44,156 nt of DNA, from NCBI GenBank assembly GCA_000969725.1, contig JXSR01S044592.1. One strand, 5' to 3'. Every line of letters begins with the position of its first letter. Within the stretch, counting starts at the first letter, position 1. Below, piece by piece: positions 22,150 through 32,749 of this stretch. The translations under genes were made by a program, and so were the position numbers. The notes below the pieces were generated by a model. That model saw only the letters and a program-made list of their open reading frames with translations. It was not told the DNA's origin and did not search any database. Source of the stretch: Ophiothrix spiculata (taxonomy: Eukaryota > Echinodermata > Ophiuroidea > Amphilepidida > Ophiotrichidae).

Positions 22150-23080
22150 ACAATGGGACCTAAAGTCAATTCTTATGGTACCCATGCTTTGACGATTGGT
22201 TTCCTTTGTAAGCATCAAATAGCACGAAAGTGGCTTTGTCTATCACTTTATCGTGTATACTTATATTGTGTGGGATTTTCCAAGCACGTATTTCTGTTAT
22301 ACTTATAGATTTGTTAAAATAAAACAAAAACATTTAATTGGATAAGAAGAATAAAATACGTAGCGTAATCATTATGACGTAAATGCATAATTAGTTAAAT
22401 TAACCTCACTTATTATAATTCATTCATTAAAAAGTTAGCCAGTGCTTAGGTCCTATGCAAATGAGCTTATAATGAGAAATTTAATTTTTTTAACTGAACA
22501 TCGAAACAAAAATTGGTTGCGAGATTTTTTTTTCTCGACATGACCTGTCGGATAAGGTCGGAATTTGAACCCCTATAATTACAACGGGATTAATGCAAAT
22601 ATAAAATGGAGATGTTGATGAAAATCCAAAATGAGTTTTTCAATAAGATATGTTTCTTTATTTTATTACAATTCAAACAAAAAAGTCAATTTTAAGCCTT
22701 TAAATTCACATCTATCTACGTGAAGCTTGTTTTACCAAATTCCATGTGAATTTGCTGGTACAATATGGTAGATAACATATCAGACCTCACATTTATGTAA
22801 TTTAAAAACTATATCTTTCCGGTAAGACCTTTATTAAATTAGTAAATAAAAGTGAGTAAGTTAAATAAACCTCACTTATTATTACAATTATTCATTCATT
22901 AAAAGTTCTAAAATGTCATATATGACGTCTATTATCAACGGTGTGTTTTATTGTTCCCCATTAATCAGGCAAATCATATAATACTAGGTATGCTTACGGG
23001 AACATTCTAATATTTAATACTATTCTTATGCTGGTAGTTCGAAAGAGTAAGATCTGACAGATTTTACTCCAACCTCAAAA
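22150..23080 (+). repeat. Segmental duplication, copy B1
   Basis: This matches 43,600-43,990: TTTCCTTTGTAAGCATCAAA, GTGGCTTTGTCTATCACTTT, CATTTAATTGGAT, TTGTTCCCCATTAATCAG and TATGCTTACGGGAAC occur in the same order. B1 is longer because 22,437-22,870 is extra. That extra DNA is bounded by two copies of CCTCACTTATTAT (22403 and 22870) followed by ATTCATTCATTAAAA. No gene recognised. Confidence 0.8.
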
Positions 23081-23184
23081 GTTTCCAATAATCTTATTTG
23101 TATCTGATAATGCATATTGATGTCACAATAATGGGCATTATACCGAACATAAATATTTAATACGTTGTGATGTTTCCTTGCATA

Positions 23185-23480
23185 GCGTTCAGACAAGTAT
23201 GACAGAATAAACATGATAAGGTTTACATTACATGGTAGATACTTCTTACTTTTATGCATGACTTCAATAAAGGAGGACCACCTTAAGGGATACAAGTAGC
23301 ATCACATTTCTTGAAATACCTTGTTGATGAAAGGTTTAGTATCAATTTAGAATTATCTCTAGGCATACATATTCCAAGAATGACATTACCCCATAGCAGT
23401 GACGGGTGCTTATAAACAAACGTATTGAAAGAAAGCTACTAGACGTCGCAGTAATGTGAGCCCATCTACCTGATTAGAGT
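23185..23480 (-). repeat. Dispersed repeat D, copy 5 (inverted)
   Basis: Its reverse complement matches 9,240-9,560 and 12,300-12,450 (TTGATACTAAACCTTTCATC, AAGCACCCGTCACTGCTATG). It provides the empty site for the 469-bp foldback element. Confidence 0.75.
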
Positions 23481-23489
23481 TTAGTTTGC

Positions 23490-24160
23490 CAATTTGTTTT
23501 CAAATAAGGTAGAGTCGAAATAAAAAATGATCATAATACATGTGGTAAAATTGTTCATAACTCCTAATATAACAGTTCATCTCAAGTGAATTGTATTTTA
23601 AGCTTAAGGTAGCTGGTACATATTACGATTTGTTCTTGCAATGGTTAATCTTTGTTTTAAGTGAAATAAAATGATTCCATTCCAAATGACACTAAAGTAA
23701 AGAAATAAAAATCATTTTATAAGAATATCATGCTAGCAGCTATTTTTTACACGAATGTACAAAGCTTACCTTATCGGGTGCCTTACTTCAAAGCGTCATA
23801 CTTGCGTGCTTAGTATTCGACTCGAGTTCTTGACTACTTTGATGCGTCATTAGAGAGGCATAGTTGTTCATTTCTCAGCACTGTTGTCTTGTACCGATTT
23901 TGTTTGCCTCTGGTTATGTTTTCGTGGCTACGCAAACTGTAAATAATTTATTTCTAAGGCTACAAAAAAGGGAAACTATTGTCTGCTTGTATAATACATT
24001 GGATTAAAAATATAAAAAATTTAACTCCCTTAAGAGGGGATTCACTCAAACAGATTTGAGGGCTATGGCTTTATATGTTGTTGCAGTTCAAATGTATTAT
24101 GTAATTAACCAAACCTACATCAAGATTAATCAAAATTACTATCAATGAGACAACATCAAG
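23490..24160. other. Unannotated DNA
   Basis: No gene, RNA or clear repeat seen. Confidence 0.5.
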
Positions 24161-24162
24161 AG

Positions 24163-24922
24163 ATTAGGAAGTAGATGGATAGATAGATGGTGAGATGAAT
24201 GCATGCGCAGACCATTAGGAAGTAGATGGATGGATAGATGGTGGGATGAATGATTGCACAGACCATTAGGAAGTAGATGAATGGATAGATGGTGGGATGG
24301 ATGCATGCACAGACCATTAGGAAGTAGATGGATAGATAGATGGTGGGATGAATGCATGCACAGACCATTAGGAAGTAGATGGATAGATAGATGGTGGGAT
24401 AAATGCATGCACAGACCATTAGGAAGTAGATGGATAGATATATGGTGGGATGAATGCATGCACAGACCATCAGGAAGTAGATGGATAGATAGATAGTGGG
24501 ATGAATGCATGCACAGACCATTAGGAAGTAGATGGATAGATAGATGATGGGATGAATGCATGCACAGACTATTAGGAAGTAGATGGATAGATAGATGGTG
24601 GGATGGATGCATGCACAGACCATTAGGAAGTAGATGGATAGATAGATGGTGGGATGGATGCATGCACATACCATTAGAAAGTAGATGGATAGATAGATGG
24701 TGGGATGGATGCATGCACAGACCATTAGGAAGTAGATGGATAGATATATGGGGAGATGAATGCATGCGCAGACCATTAGGAAGTAGATGGATAGATAGAT
24801 GGTGGGATGAATGCTTGCACAGACCATTAGGAAGTAGATGGATGGATAGATGGTGAGATGAATGCATGCGAAGACCATTAGGAAGTAGATGGATAGATAG
24901 ATGGTGGGATGAATGCTTGCAC
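24163..24922. repeat. Minisatellite, 51-bp unit, block 1 (about 15 copies)
   Basis: The unit contains GCATGCACAGACCATTAGGA, AGTAGATGGATAGATAGATG and GTGGGATGAAT. It has 51 bases and no stop in several frames, which creates long open frames on both strands (up to 241 codons). These are not called as genes: the peptides are only the 17-residue unit repeated, and they are open on both strands at once. An embedded GATA tetranucleotide run varies in number. Confidence 0.97.
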
Positions 24923-25327
24923 CAAGGAAGTTATAGGGGGGAAACAGGGTTTCTCCGCCATCTTGTGTCGCTCATGGAGCAGAGTTATTGTACCTCCGGA
25001 TATATTCGGAATTTGACCCGATAGCCAGGCAGATCGCGTAAATCTTCAACTGAAGCATATACAGCGTGTATATTTTGTTTCACGCCCAAACCGTGTCTGC
25101 GTTTCATGTGGCGTGCATTGCGACTTGCTCTGATTAAAGTACGCCAATTTTCCCGCTAATCCGTTGCGAAGACTCCCGAAGTGTTGCACGCAGAGCCGTA
25201 AAATGCCGGAGGTACAATAACTCACCCTCCATGAGCGACAATCCAAGATGGCTGCCGTCCCATTGGATTTACACGGCGATGAAATCAAAATGGCGGAGAA
25301 ACCCTGTTCCCCCCTATAACTTCCTTG
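24923..25327. mobile_element. hAT-like MITE, 405 bp, inserted in the minisatellite
   Basis: Terminal inverted repeats are about 42 bp (CAAGGAAGTTATAGGGGGG... through CTCCGCCATYTTG) with one indel and one mismatch. The flanks are an exact 8-bp target duplication, GCTTGCAC (24915-24922 and 25328-25335), within one repeat unit. A second pair of inverted repeats lies inside (TGTCGCTCATGGAG ... TTATTGTACCTCCGG; 24966-24999 and 25209-25243). The right arm has about 41 extra bases between two copies of GCCATYTTG that the left arm lacks, as expected from a deletion between short direct repeats. The 8-bp duplication fits hAT; there is no transposase. Confidence 0.92.
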
Positions 25328-25677
25328 GCTTGCACAGACCATTAGGAAGTAGATGGATGGATAAATGGTGGGATGGATGCATGCACAGACCATTAGGAAG
25401 TAGATGGATAGATGGATGGTGGGATAAATGCATGCACAGACCATAAGGAAGTAGATGGATAGATAGATGGTGGGATGAATGCATGCACAGACCATTAGGA
25501 AGTAGATGGATAGAAAGATGGTGGGATGAATGCATGCATAGACCATTAGGAAGTAGATGGATAGATAGATAGATAGTGGGATGAATGCATGCACAGACCA
25601 TTAGGAAGTAGATGGATAGATGGTGGGATGAATGCATGCACAGACCATAAGAAGTAGATGGATAGATAGATGGTGGG
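25328..25677. repeat. Minisatellite, 51-bp unit, block 2 (about 7 copies)
   Basis: This continues block 1 after the 405-bp insertion. Units vary by loss or gain of one GATA. Confidence 0.97.
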
Positions 25678-25974
25678 CAGAGGTGGTTTTCAGGATATCC
25701 CACAATGCATCATTCTGATATACTGATATGTAATAGGCAATAATGGTTTTCTGGATAAGGGGCTATTAGGAATTTGAGAATTCCATTGAATAGTACTCAT
25801 TCATATCTTTCTAGGGATGTGTTTATTTTCACACTAGCCCAGTGTTTACCCACATTGCTGACACCTCAAAAACCTCAGCAACCTGTACATAAGTATAGGA
25901 GTTGAATTGGATTTGCAGGCATATTATACAATCAGTGTATCAGAATAATGCATTGTGGGATATCCTGAAAACCA
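25678..25974. mobile_element. Second MITE in the minisatellite, 297 bp
   Basis: The left end is CAGAGGTGGTTTTCAGGATA. The right end, reversed, begins TGGTTTTCAGGATATCCCAC, and the two stay matched for about 45 bp (to ATACACTGAT). A CAGAGGTGG start is hAT-like. The right end lacks the outer CAGAGG bases and no target duplication is visible, so the right junction has probably been trimmed by recombination within the tandem array. Confidence 0.85.
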
Positions 25975-26044
25975 TGCATGCACAGACCATTAGGAAGTAG
26001 ATGGATAGATTGTTGGTGGGATGAATACATGCACAGGCCATTTT
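25975..26044. repeat. Minisatellite, 51-bp unit, block 3 (about 1.4 copies)
   Basis: These diverged terminal units resume directly after the 297-bp element. Confidence 0.9.
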
Positions 26045-26049
26045 AAGAT

Positions 26050-28130
26050 TATTTACTGATACAAATGTTGGTCATGACGATTGCTAAGTTTCAAATTTGT
26101 AAAAATGTCCAAAACTGATCTCTAATGATCGATTGGCTCAGAATTTTACAGACGCTATTGAAAAAAAAAACTAAATAACTATATATTGTGTCGTATAATT
26201 GCTTACTGGTGACAAAGGATTTGCATTACGTTGAAATTACTCTTGACAACGAATCTTGGACTTTCATGTAATATCGGAACGTTATTTTGAACTACAGTCT
26301 TTTTTTGATTTTAAAAAGATGTGAGTTTGTATTTGATTGGATCATGGTTTTAATATTTTAATATTAAAATTTTCAGATTTAAAAATATCCAAATTCAAGT
26401 GCCCATCTGTTTCCCTTATGCATATTCAAACTCTACATATACATACACATACAATTAGATGAGTACCTGGTATCTTGGATCGACCTGAATTTGGATAAGA
26501 GAGCCTATAGCTAAGCAAAGAAATGTGTCCTTCGTCAAAGCTTCAATTATGGTGATTTATACAACGGTTATTTTGAAATTCGGCTATGTATACATAATAA
26601 ATTGAAATGTAAGAAAGACGTGTGAGAATTTAGATAATAAAGATATGCATTCCGTAAAATAGCATCTCGGATAACAACGATGTCAACTCTAGACAGCAAT
26701 ACAAGTGTGTGCAAGCACACGAAGGCGGATCAGAATTACCTTGTATGCCTATGTTTATATGCACACAACGCTACGGATTAGCTGCGGGTAACTTGTCACT
26801 CTATTTAGAGTGAGGTGTTTTATTGGTATAATATTTAACTAAGTTTGAAAAATAAGAATGAAATTATTAAGATGCCATAATAAGTCTGACTAATCTATAT
26901 GTGATTCGTATTTTATGTACCTTTTTTTGTTAGAAATCTGACTGTAACAGATGGAAAGCAATGATAGGGCAAAGAAATTAGGGCCCGCTTCAAAACTCAA
27001 ACGGCGACTAATCGCCATCAAGGTGCAGAATTGTATCTATTGTCAGAATTGCTCCGTTCCCGAAAAAAATGAATGGAGTATTGCCATTGAATGGGAAAGT
27101 TTTGTCAAAAAGACACAATCCTGCCATTACTCAGAACAATAGCAACCGAACAGAACCAGCGTTTGCATAATTGACAGGTATGAAAAAAATGTTATTTACG
27201 TCATTGTAACGTTGCGGCAACGATAATAGAGCAAAGACTCAGAGAAATTCTATAGGCATTTATGTTTACCGTTTTAAAGACCCTTAGTTAAACGTCACGT
27301 GACCCGTTTTAGACCAATCATAGAAAATAGATCCTGCTTAACCTTCGTCCTCCTAATGGGGAGGGATTGCCTGGGGGCCGCAAAACGCAAAAACAAGGGC
27401 ATCTACAATGTAAGTAATTGTTTTTAAATCCTTGGCGTTGTTGTTGTTGAAATTTTTCCCCCGCTACATAAGAACGCAAAATCAATCGACCCCAGGCATA
27501 TTGGTAATTTTGTTTACATCCTTTGTGGTCATTTTGATGAAAAAATGACGGGGTACTACCTAAGGTGGGGTTAGGGTAGGCTGTCAAAGTTGGGGTGAAG
27601 GGTCGGGTTGGTGGAATCACGGAAATTTTCAAGTCGCCTTTTTGAAAAATGTATGCAAGCTATTGGACTTAAACTTACAAGACATATTAGAATCACCATT
27701 TCCCTTCTTTATTAGCTAATAACCTGATAAAAATACGATATTTAGAACTTTTATAGCAACATTTTGATTTGCTAGCCATTTTTGCCATAATGGTCATTTT
27801 TGCCTGATTTTCCGATCCGAAAGTACTTCATGACATCATAATTACGCAACGCCTTGGACGATTTTATGATCTTGGTATCGTTGGATGGGAGAGGATCATA
27901 CCTATCTATTAATAGCAAAAGTTTATAGGGGGTTTCGTTCCAAAATATTAGGGGGGGGGGGTTAGCAACAAATTCCCTTCGGAGATCGTGTTACAAAAAA
28001 TAGCTCAGGAAGACAAGGGTTACGGTAAACGTTTATGTTTATTAATCATATATATTTATTACATTTGGCATGCCAGGCTAATCCCAAAAGCGCATGTGCA
28101 TTAATTTCAGGGGACGCCTCCATAGTATGA
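26050..28130. other. Unannotated region
   Basis: I see no recognisable gene. A GC-richer patch at 27,300-27,640 has a 104-codon minus-strand frame without known motifs. An 11-base poly-G tract lies at 27951-27961. Confidence 0.45.
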
Positions 28131-28139
28131 AAGGCAGAA

Positions 28140-28320
28140 TATTGGAAAAAAATCAATTTTAGGTGCACAAGGAAACCGAAGTGCTCAGAGAAAACCTGTG
28201 AGGACGAGTATGGATCGACAACCAATTCACATACAATCTTGGTCCGCCCTGAAATCGAGCCCGGTCCACATTGGTGAAAAGGCGAGAGAAGAAACGCTGC
28301 GCAAACCTTTACATAGATAT
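28140..28320 (-). mobile_element. SINE-like dispersed element fragment
   Basis: On the minus strand, GGACCGGGCTCGATTTCAGG resembles a decayed pol III B box and is followed by GGTTGTCGATCCATACTCGT and AGGTTTTCTCTGAGCACTTC. The last block (GGTTTTCTC-cGAGCACTTCGGTTTCC) belongs to a tail domain I recognise from invertebrate repeats. Ends were not defined. Confidence 0.5.
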
Positions 28321-28831
28321 GTAAGAGTTAAAAATAAGGGTGTAACAAAGTGTATACACTGCATATAGTTCTACATAGATGTATGATCATTTATTAAGCT
28401 TTAAGAAAACCTCCGTATTGTAATTTGCAAATAAATCTTTCATTGTAAGCACCATCTTACAGAGTTATTAACCCTCAGCTCAAGTACTTTTTATTTGCGT
28501 AAGTATCATTTCTAACACATTATCACTTTCTAATTTCAATTTGTCGACCCAATTTCTAATAGATTTAATGGAAGGGTTAACGATACCTTATTCAGAGTAG
28601 AATATAGTAATTTTTCTAATGTGTTCTGGTCCATAACGATTTTGGTTTTGAAATTTACATCACTAAAAAGTGGAATAAAAATTCCAAGTTGTTATACGAC
28701 GAGTTATTACAAGATTTAAGGCACGTTTGCTAAGATAATTTTATTTCGATTTTGAAGGCAACAATAAACAAAGACATATTAACTTGCTATGACAATAAGC
28801 TTGCAAGAGGATCGTCTCTAAAAGTCAAAAA

Positions 28832-29004
28832 CCTTTTATCCATTTACGGTACGGTTGCAGTTCGTGTTGCACTGTAAGGCTACTGGTAGTGGTATAATTT
28901 AAAGCACACGATTGAATGGATTCAATCATGTGCTTTAGATTACACAATTACAAATACCCTTACAGTGTAAACGCACAACCACCGCACCGAAAACGTATAA
29001 AAGG
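28832..29004. mobile_element. Foldback element, 173 bp
   Basis: CCTTTTATCC...GTGTTGCACTGTAAGG on the left pairs with CCTTACAGTGTAAACGC... ATAAAAGG on the right. The centre is an almost perfect palindrome (AAAGCACACGATTGAAT / ATTCAATCATGTGCTTT, near 28901-28939). No coding potential; target duplication unclear. Confidence 0.8.
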
Positions 29005-29200
29005 AATCTGACCTTTACATGTAGCTCATTGTACCATACCTACAGTATACTTGTTGTATACATCAGATATGTTACACTGAGCAACTTTTTCTTTTTATTT
29101 ATCACATGTACGTTTCGTCGGAAAATAATAAAGTTGTCAAAATAATTCCTCATTTAATAACCACATTTTAACATCTTAATAAACGAAAATGCAATGCATA

Positions 29201-29453
29201 TGTGATGACCCACCCCGAAAAGGGGAACTTTGCGACATAATACTTTTCGAGAACCTGGTGAAAATAGGCAGCAAAAAATAAACAAAGTAATAAGAATGTT
29301 CAGCAGATTTTCTGTTGTATAATGTGATTGCCTTGATCAATTTCAACAACTAAGGTGTCATTTTAAAGCTTAGAAAATGCTCTAACAAATGAAATAATAA
29401 AATCAAAATTGATATCATCTGTAAAGTCCCCCCTTTCTGGGTGAGCCATCACA
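29201..29453. mobile_element. TA-flanked MITE, 253 bp
   Basis: Ends are TGTGATGACCCACC and, reversed, TGTGATGGCTCACC, continuing into GAAAAGGGG/GAAAGGGGGG and ACTTT. TA flanks both sides (29199-29200, 29454-29455). The interior shares AAGGTGTCATTTTAAAGCTT with 43,494-43,515, so a related element lies there. Confidence 0.85.
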
Positions 29454-29633
29454 TATTGTATATTAAATCTATAGTTAAATAGCAGCAAACGATTTATACA
29501 AACATTTTTTTATTCTCTTTTCAAAATGATATGTGCCGTAATTCATAACCTATCAATTTATATGATCATGGTTCATTTATATTCTTTTGCACTAATGTAA
29601 TAAATGACCATGGCATCAAATTAAGTCAATATT

Positions 29634-29700
29634 ACCGTCGGGTTCAGTGCCGATGATAATCGAATATCTTCATTGGCTGCCCACAGGGCAAGAATTACAT
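29634..29700 (+). repeat. Short two-copy repeat (with 38,663-38,715)
   Basis: TACCGTCGGGTTCAGTGC and TGCCCACAG are shared at equal spacing with 38,663-38,710. Just after the second copy, a 29-bp string beginning TTAGGTTATCGGTTAAAAGA is shared exactly with about 40,443. Origin unknown. Confidence 0.6.
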
Positions 29701-30269
29701 ACATCAGATGTAAATCAAGGCATGTAAAGTTTTAAAAGGAATTTATAAACTTACATAATACATGTAGGTTCAGATAACCAACAATTGGTCTATAGTGTGG
29801 GAGTAAAGGCCAAACGCTTATACATGTACTCTCACAGCGTGTACTTACCAGATTAGCCCATAGAAAAGAAATTGCATTCTTGATCATCGGTATCAAATTC
29901 TGGTGCAGTAGGTAAACATAGCCTCAACTGGTCGTAAGAGTCAGGATGGATGGACATGTCGGGCTAGGATACGGACCCACCCTGCCACAAGCCTTAGCAG
30001 TGGGACAAAATTCACAAGACTAAGATATATAGTTTATGGCAATGAATCACTAGCAGATCAATATCTCTATCCGCTACACTGAATTCGCATAAAGAATGGG
30101 TCAGACATAACCTAACATGCTGTATGTATTTCTCATGAATGGCCATGCATGCACCGTCTGATTTTAAAATCAACCTCATTTTAAATACAAGGCATAGTTT
30201 GGTGTCTTTACTCTTAAATAAATCTATTGAACGTTTAAAATGAAAATAAGAAGTGAAGGAAAAAAAAGA

Positions 30270-30366
30270 TTGCCCGTGGACTCGAACCCGGCCCAGAAAA
30301 TGATATGACGTTGGTCTGATACTAATAAGTCATGCACGGCGCCTTAGACCGCTAGGCCACACTTCT
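30270..30366 (-). tRNA. tRNA-like sequence, probably pseudogene or SINE head
   Basis: The minus strand has a good A box (TGGCCTAGCGGTCTAAGG) and B box (GGTTCGAGTCC) at tRNA spacing for a long-variable-arm species, followed by a T8 run suitable as a pol III terminator. The acceptor and T stems do not pair well and no convincing anticodon stem can be drawn, so a working tRNA is unlikely. Confidence 0.45.
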
Positions 30367-30664
30367 CGATGTGTGCACATGTGAATATAACGTTACTTAT
30401 AGTACTATAAAAGTTTGGGCCAAAACGATACTCCGTGTCGGTCTGTTTGATTTGGGTAGTTGCGCTTACGCGATGAGGTCTTTGGATCGGTGTATTGTGC
30501 ATAGTAATTACCTATCGCGCTGTGCAGTATGTTTTGCGACACTGGCGATATAAATTATTGATGAGGACTTCATTCGATGTAGCTATTGTTTTGTACATGT
30601 AATGTAATTCCAAATTTCGTCATTTTAGAGAATCAACTCAATTGATTTTTATGCAGTTGGTATC

Positions 30665-30846
30665 AAATTAATCCTTGATTAGTATAGTAACCCGGCTTGG
30701 TCATAAGATTGTACTAATGATAAAATAATTNNNNNNNNNNNNNNNNNNNNNNNNNNNNNNNNNNNNNNNNNNNNNNNNNNAAATTAATCCTTGATTAGTA
30801 TAGTAACCCGGCTTGGTCATAAGATTGTACTAATGATAAAATAATT
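30665..30846. other. Assembly gap flanked by a 66-bp identical sequence
   Basis: Fifty N (30731-30780) are bounded on the left (30665-30730) and right (30781-30846) by the same 66 bases, AAATTAATCCTTGATTAGTA to GATAAAATAATT. The two contigs overlap and were not merged, so the gap is very probably artificial. Confidence 0.97.
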
Positions 30847-31029
30847 CAAAAAACTTACCTAGAACGACTATGCAGTTACGATATTCATCTGCAAAAACCT
30901 TTTTAGCATTAAAAATCATGTGAAATAGATGCAAATTTAATCAATTGTTACTCGGAAATAAAACTAGTCACAAATTAGGTTGAAGCATTCCGTGAAAGAA
31001 CAGATGGTCAAGTGATAATTTATCCAACT

Positions 31030-31260
31030 TAAAACGGTTAGCTATCGGTTAATTCTCTCAAACAAGCGCTTCCCTTGGGCTTTCTACCACATGAAATCTC
31101 ACGGTAAAAGATAGGAATCAGAAGTGGGCGGAGCTTACAGTCAACTTCTTGAATCGATATCGTGACGTCAAAATGTAAACATTTCTATAGCTGTGGCTGC
31201 TTTCAAGAGACTTTCGTCACACGTGGTGATTCTTTATAGTACAAAGGAGTACATTTAGCG
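31030..31260 (+). promoter_or_regulatory. Possible promoter-like segment
   Basis: Within about 150 bp lie GGGCGGAGC (GC-box-like), TGACGTCA (perfect CRE, near 31162) and CACACGTGG (E-box-like). A 75-codon open frame of unknown nature (31261-31488, no ATG at its start) follows. No initiator or downstream exon could be confirmed, so this is only suggestive. Confidence 0.25.
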
Positions 31261-31499
31261 GTGAGAACCGGAATAATATCGCGATATCAGATGTTTGTAA
31301 GGCTTGTACTAGGTTGGGATCTTCAGAAACAGCGAGATGCGCTCTTGGATGCATTGATGATTGTTTCGAATTCAGGTCTTTCAGCAAGATGTTGTAGGTG
31401 CAGCCCCTTTGATATGACTGATGAAATATTTCGATTTGAGTTTTGGCGTATTTATTTCTTATTAAACAACAACATTAAAAACATCTGAAGGGATCATAA

Positions 31500-32400
31500 A
31501 TAACAATTTCACGATGGCAGCATGCGAATACTAAAGTATCTCCCTTAGCTTTACACCATTTGCCATATAAAACATGTGCACTGATATATTCGTATTTACT
31601 TCAGAACATTATTACATTCGTGATTATAACCAAGCAAGAATTTTGCTTTTGCACTTTTAAAATCCTTCTAGAGTCACAGTGGAACTTTAATCCATGCTGT
31701 TTAGAACTCACTTAAAACACCAGGTCAATCCCCGGCAGTCAGTCACATCTAAAGCAGACAACATCGATTTTATAGGCAACCGTTTAATAATTTATTTTCC
31801 ATACTGCCTTTAAGATATGAATACACTCGATGTGTAATATCCATCTATGGTTTTACGACGACAGTAGCATTAAAATACCGTATGCAAAATTCAAAAGCAT
31901 TAAAGTAATTTGAAACCCATAGAGTGCTCCGTAGATTAAATAATCCACACCATCTAGCCATTTAACTGCGTCCCAAAGGTTGGGTGCAGACTAAATCAAA
32001 TATTTTTTTTCTCGAATTTCGTTGTTGCTAGATATATCCACATGAATTCATTCAACTTCTATCTTGAACATGTTAAAGGGATATAATGAAGCCTGCATTG
32101 TATCTATAAAGTGATAATCTTTTGGGTTAATTAATGTACGATGTAATAACAATCAAGAACTTGAAACTGTTACGGCTGGTAAATGAATTAAAACAATGCT
32201 GACAGAAAGTAATGAATTATATTTTATCTGTTTTCATTTTACAGAAACACATTGGTGTATGCATCGAGAGACGTAATTATCTTCAGCTGATGAGTTTACT
32301 TATTTTTTATAAGACGTGTTATAATATGTTACATGTTATTTGCTTGATTGCTAATAAAGCATCTTTACAACCAACGTGCCTTTTCATGATTTCCCTCACA
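31500..32400. other. Unannotated AT-rich DNA
   Basis: No gene, RNA or repeat recognised. Confidence 0.5.
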
Positions 32401-32429
32401 GGCAGCATAATAAGTGCTTTCGTACTTAT

Positions 32430-32672
32430 TGTAGCTTTGCAGCTTTGTAACTCACTCGCTTGCTTTTTTCACACTTTGTAGCTTTGGATTTTTGTTGGTT
32501 TTCAGCTTTGTCGCTTCATGTCACTCTGAGAGTTAAATTCATTTCAACTCGACAAATTTTGTCATTCGACAATTTTTTGTCGACTATCTCAGCGACATGT
32601 AGCTTTGCGGCTATGATAGCCAGAAGCGGCAAGTTTCTGCAAAAAATATACGCCATGCAACGACAAAGCTAC
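32430..32672. repeat. AGCTTTG word cluster
   Basis: AGCTTTG/CAAAGCT occurs six times, and TGTCGA-type words alternate in both orientations in the middle (32,555-32,585, TCGACAAATTTTGTC ... GACAATTTTTTGTCGA). No clear terminal repeats were found. It overlaps an otherwise anonymous 93-codon open frame. Confidence 0.5.
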
Positions 32673-32749
32673 AAAAACTACACGAGTATGAAAGCAGCAT
32701 CAGGCTATGACAGGCTTATGGATTTGTTCTACAAATATTAGTCTGTGTC

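Noticed and set aside
24142..25703. Long open frames (up to 241 codons) over the 51-bp repeat
   Set aside because: They arise from a stop-free 51-bp unit repeated in tandem, are open on both strands at once and are interrupted by two MITEs.
24163..26044. CRISPR-like array
   Set aside because: The units are contiguous 51-bp tandem copies without variable spacers, in animal DNA.
27318..27632. 104-codon minus-strand frame in a GC-richer patch
   Set aside because: The Pro/Arg-rich translation shows no motif, and no splice or promoter context supports it.
30270..30366. Functional tRNA gene
   Set aside because: The A and B boxes and T-run are good, but acceptor, T and anticodon stems do not pair. 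It is reported only as tRNA-like.
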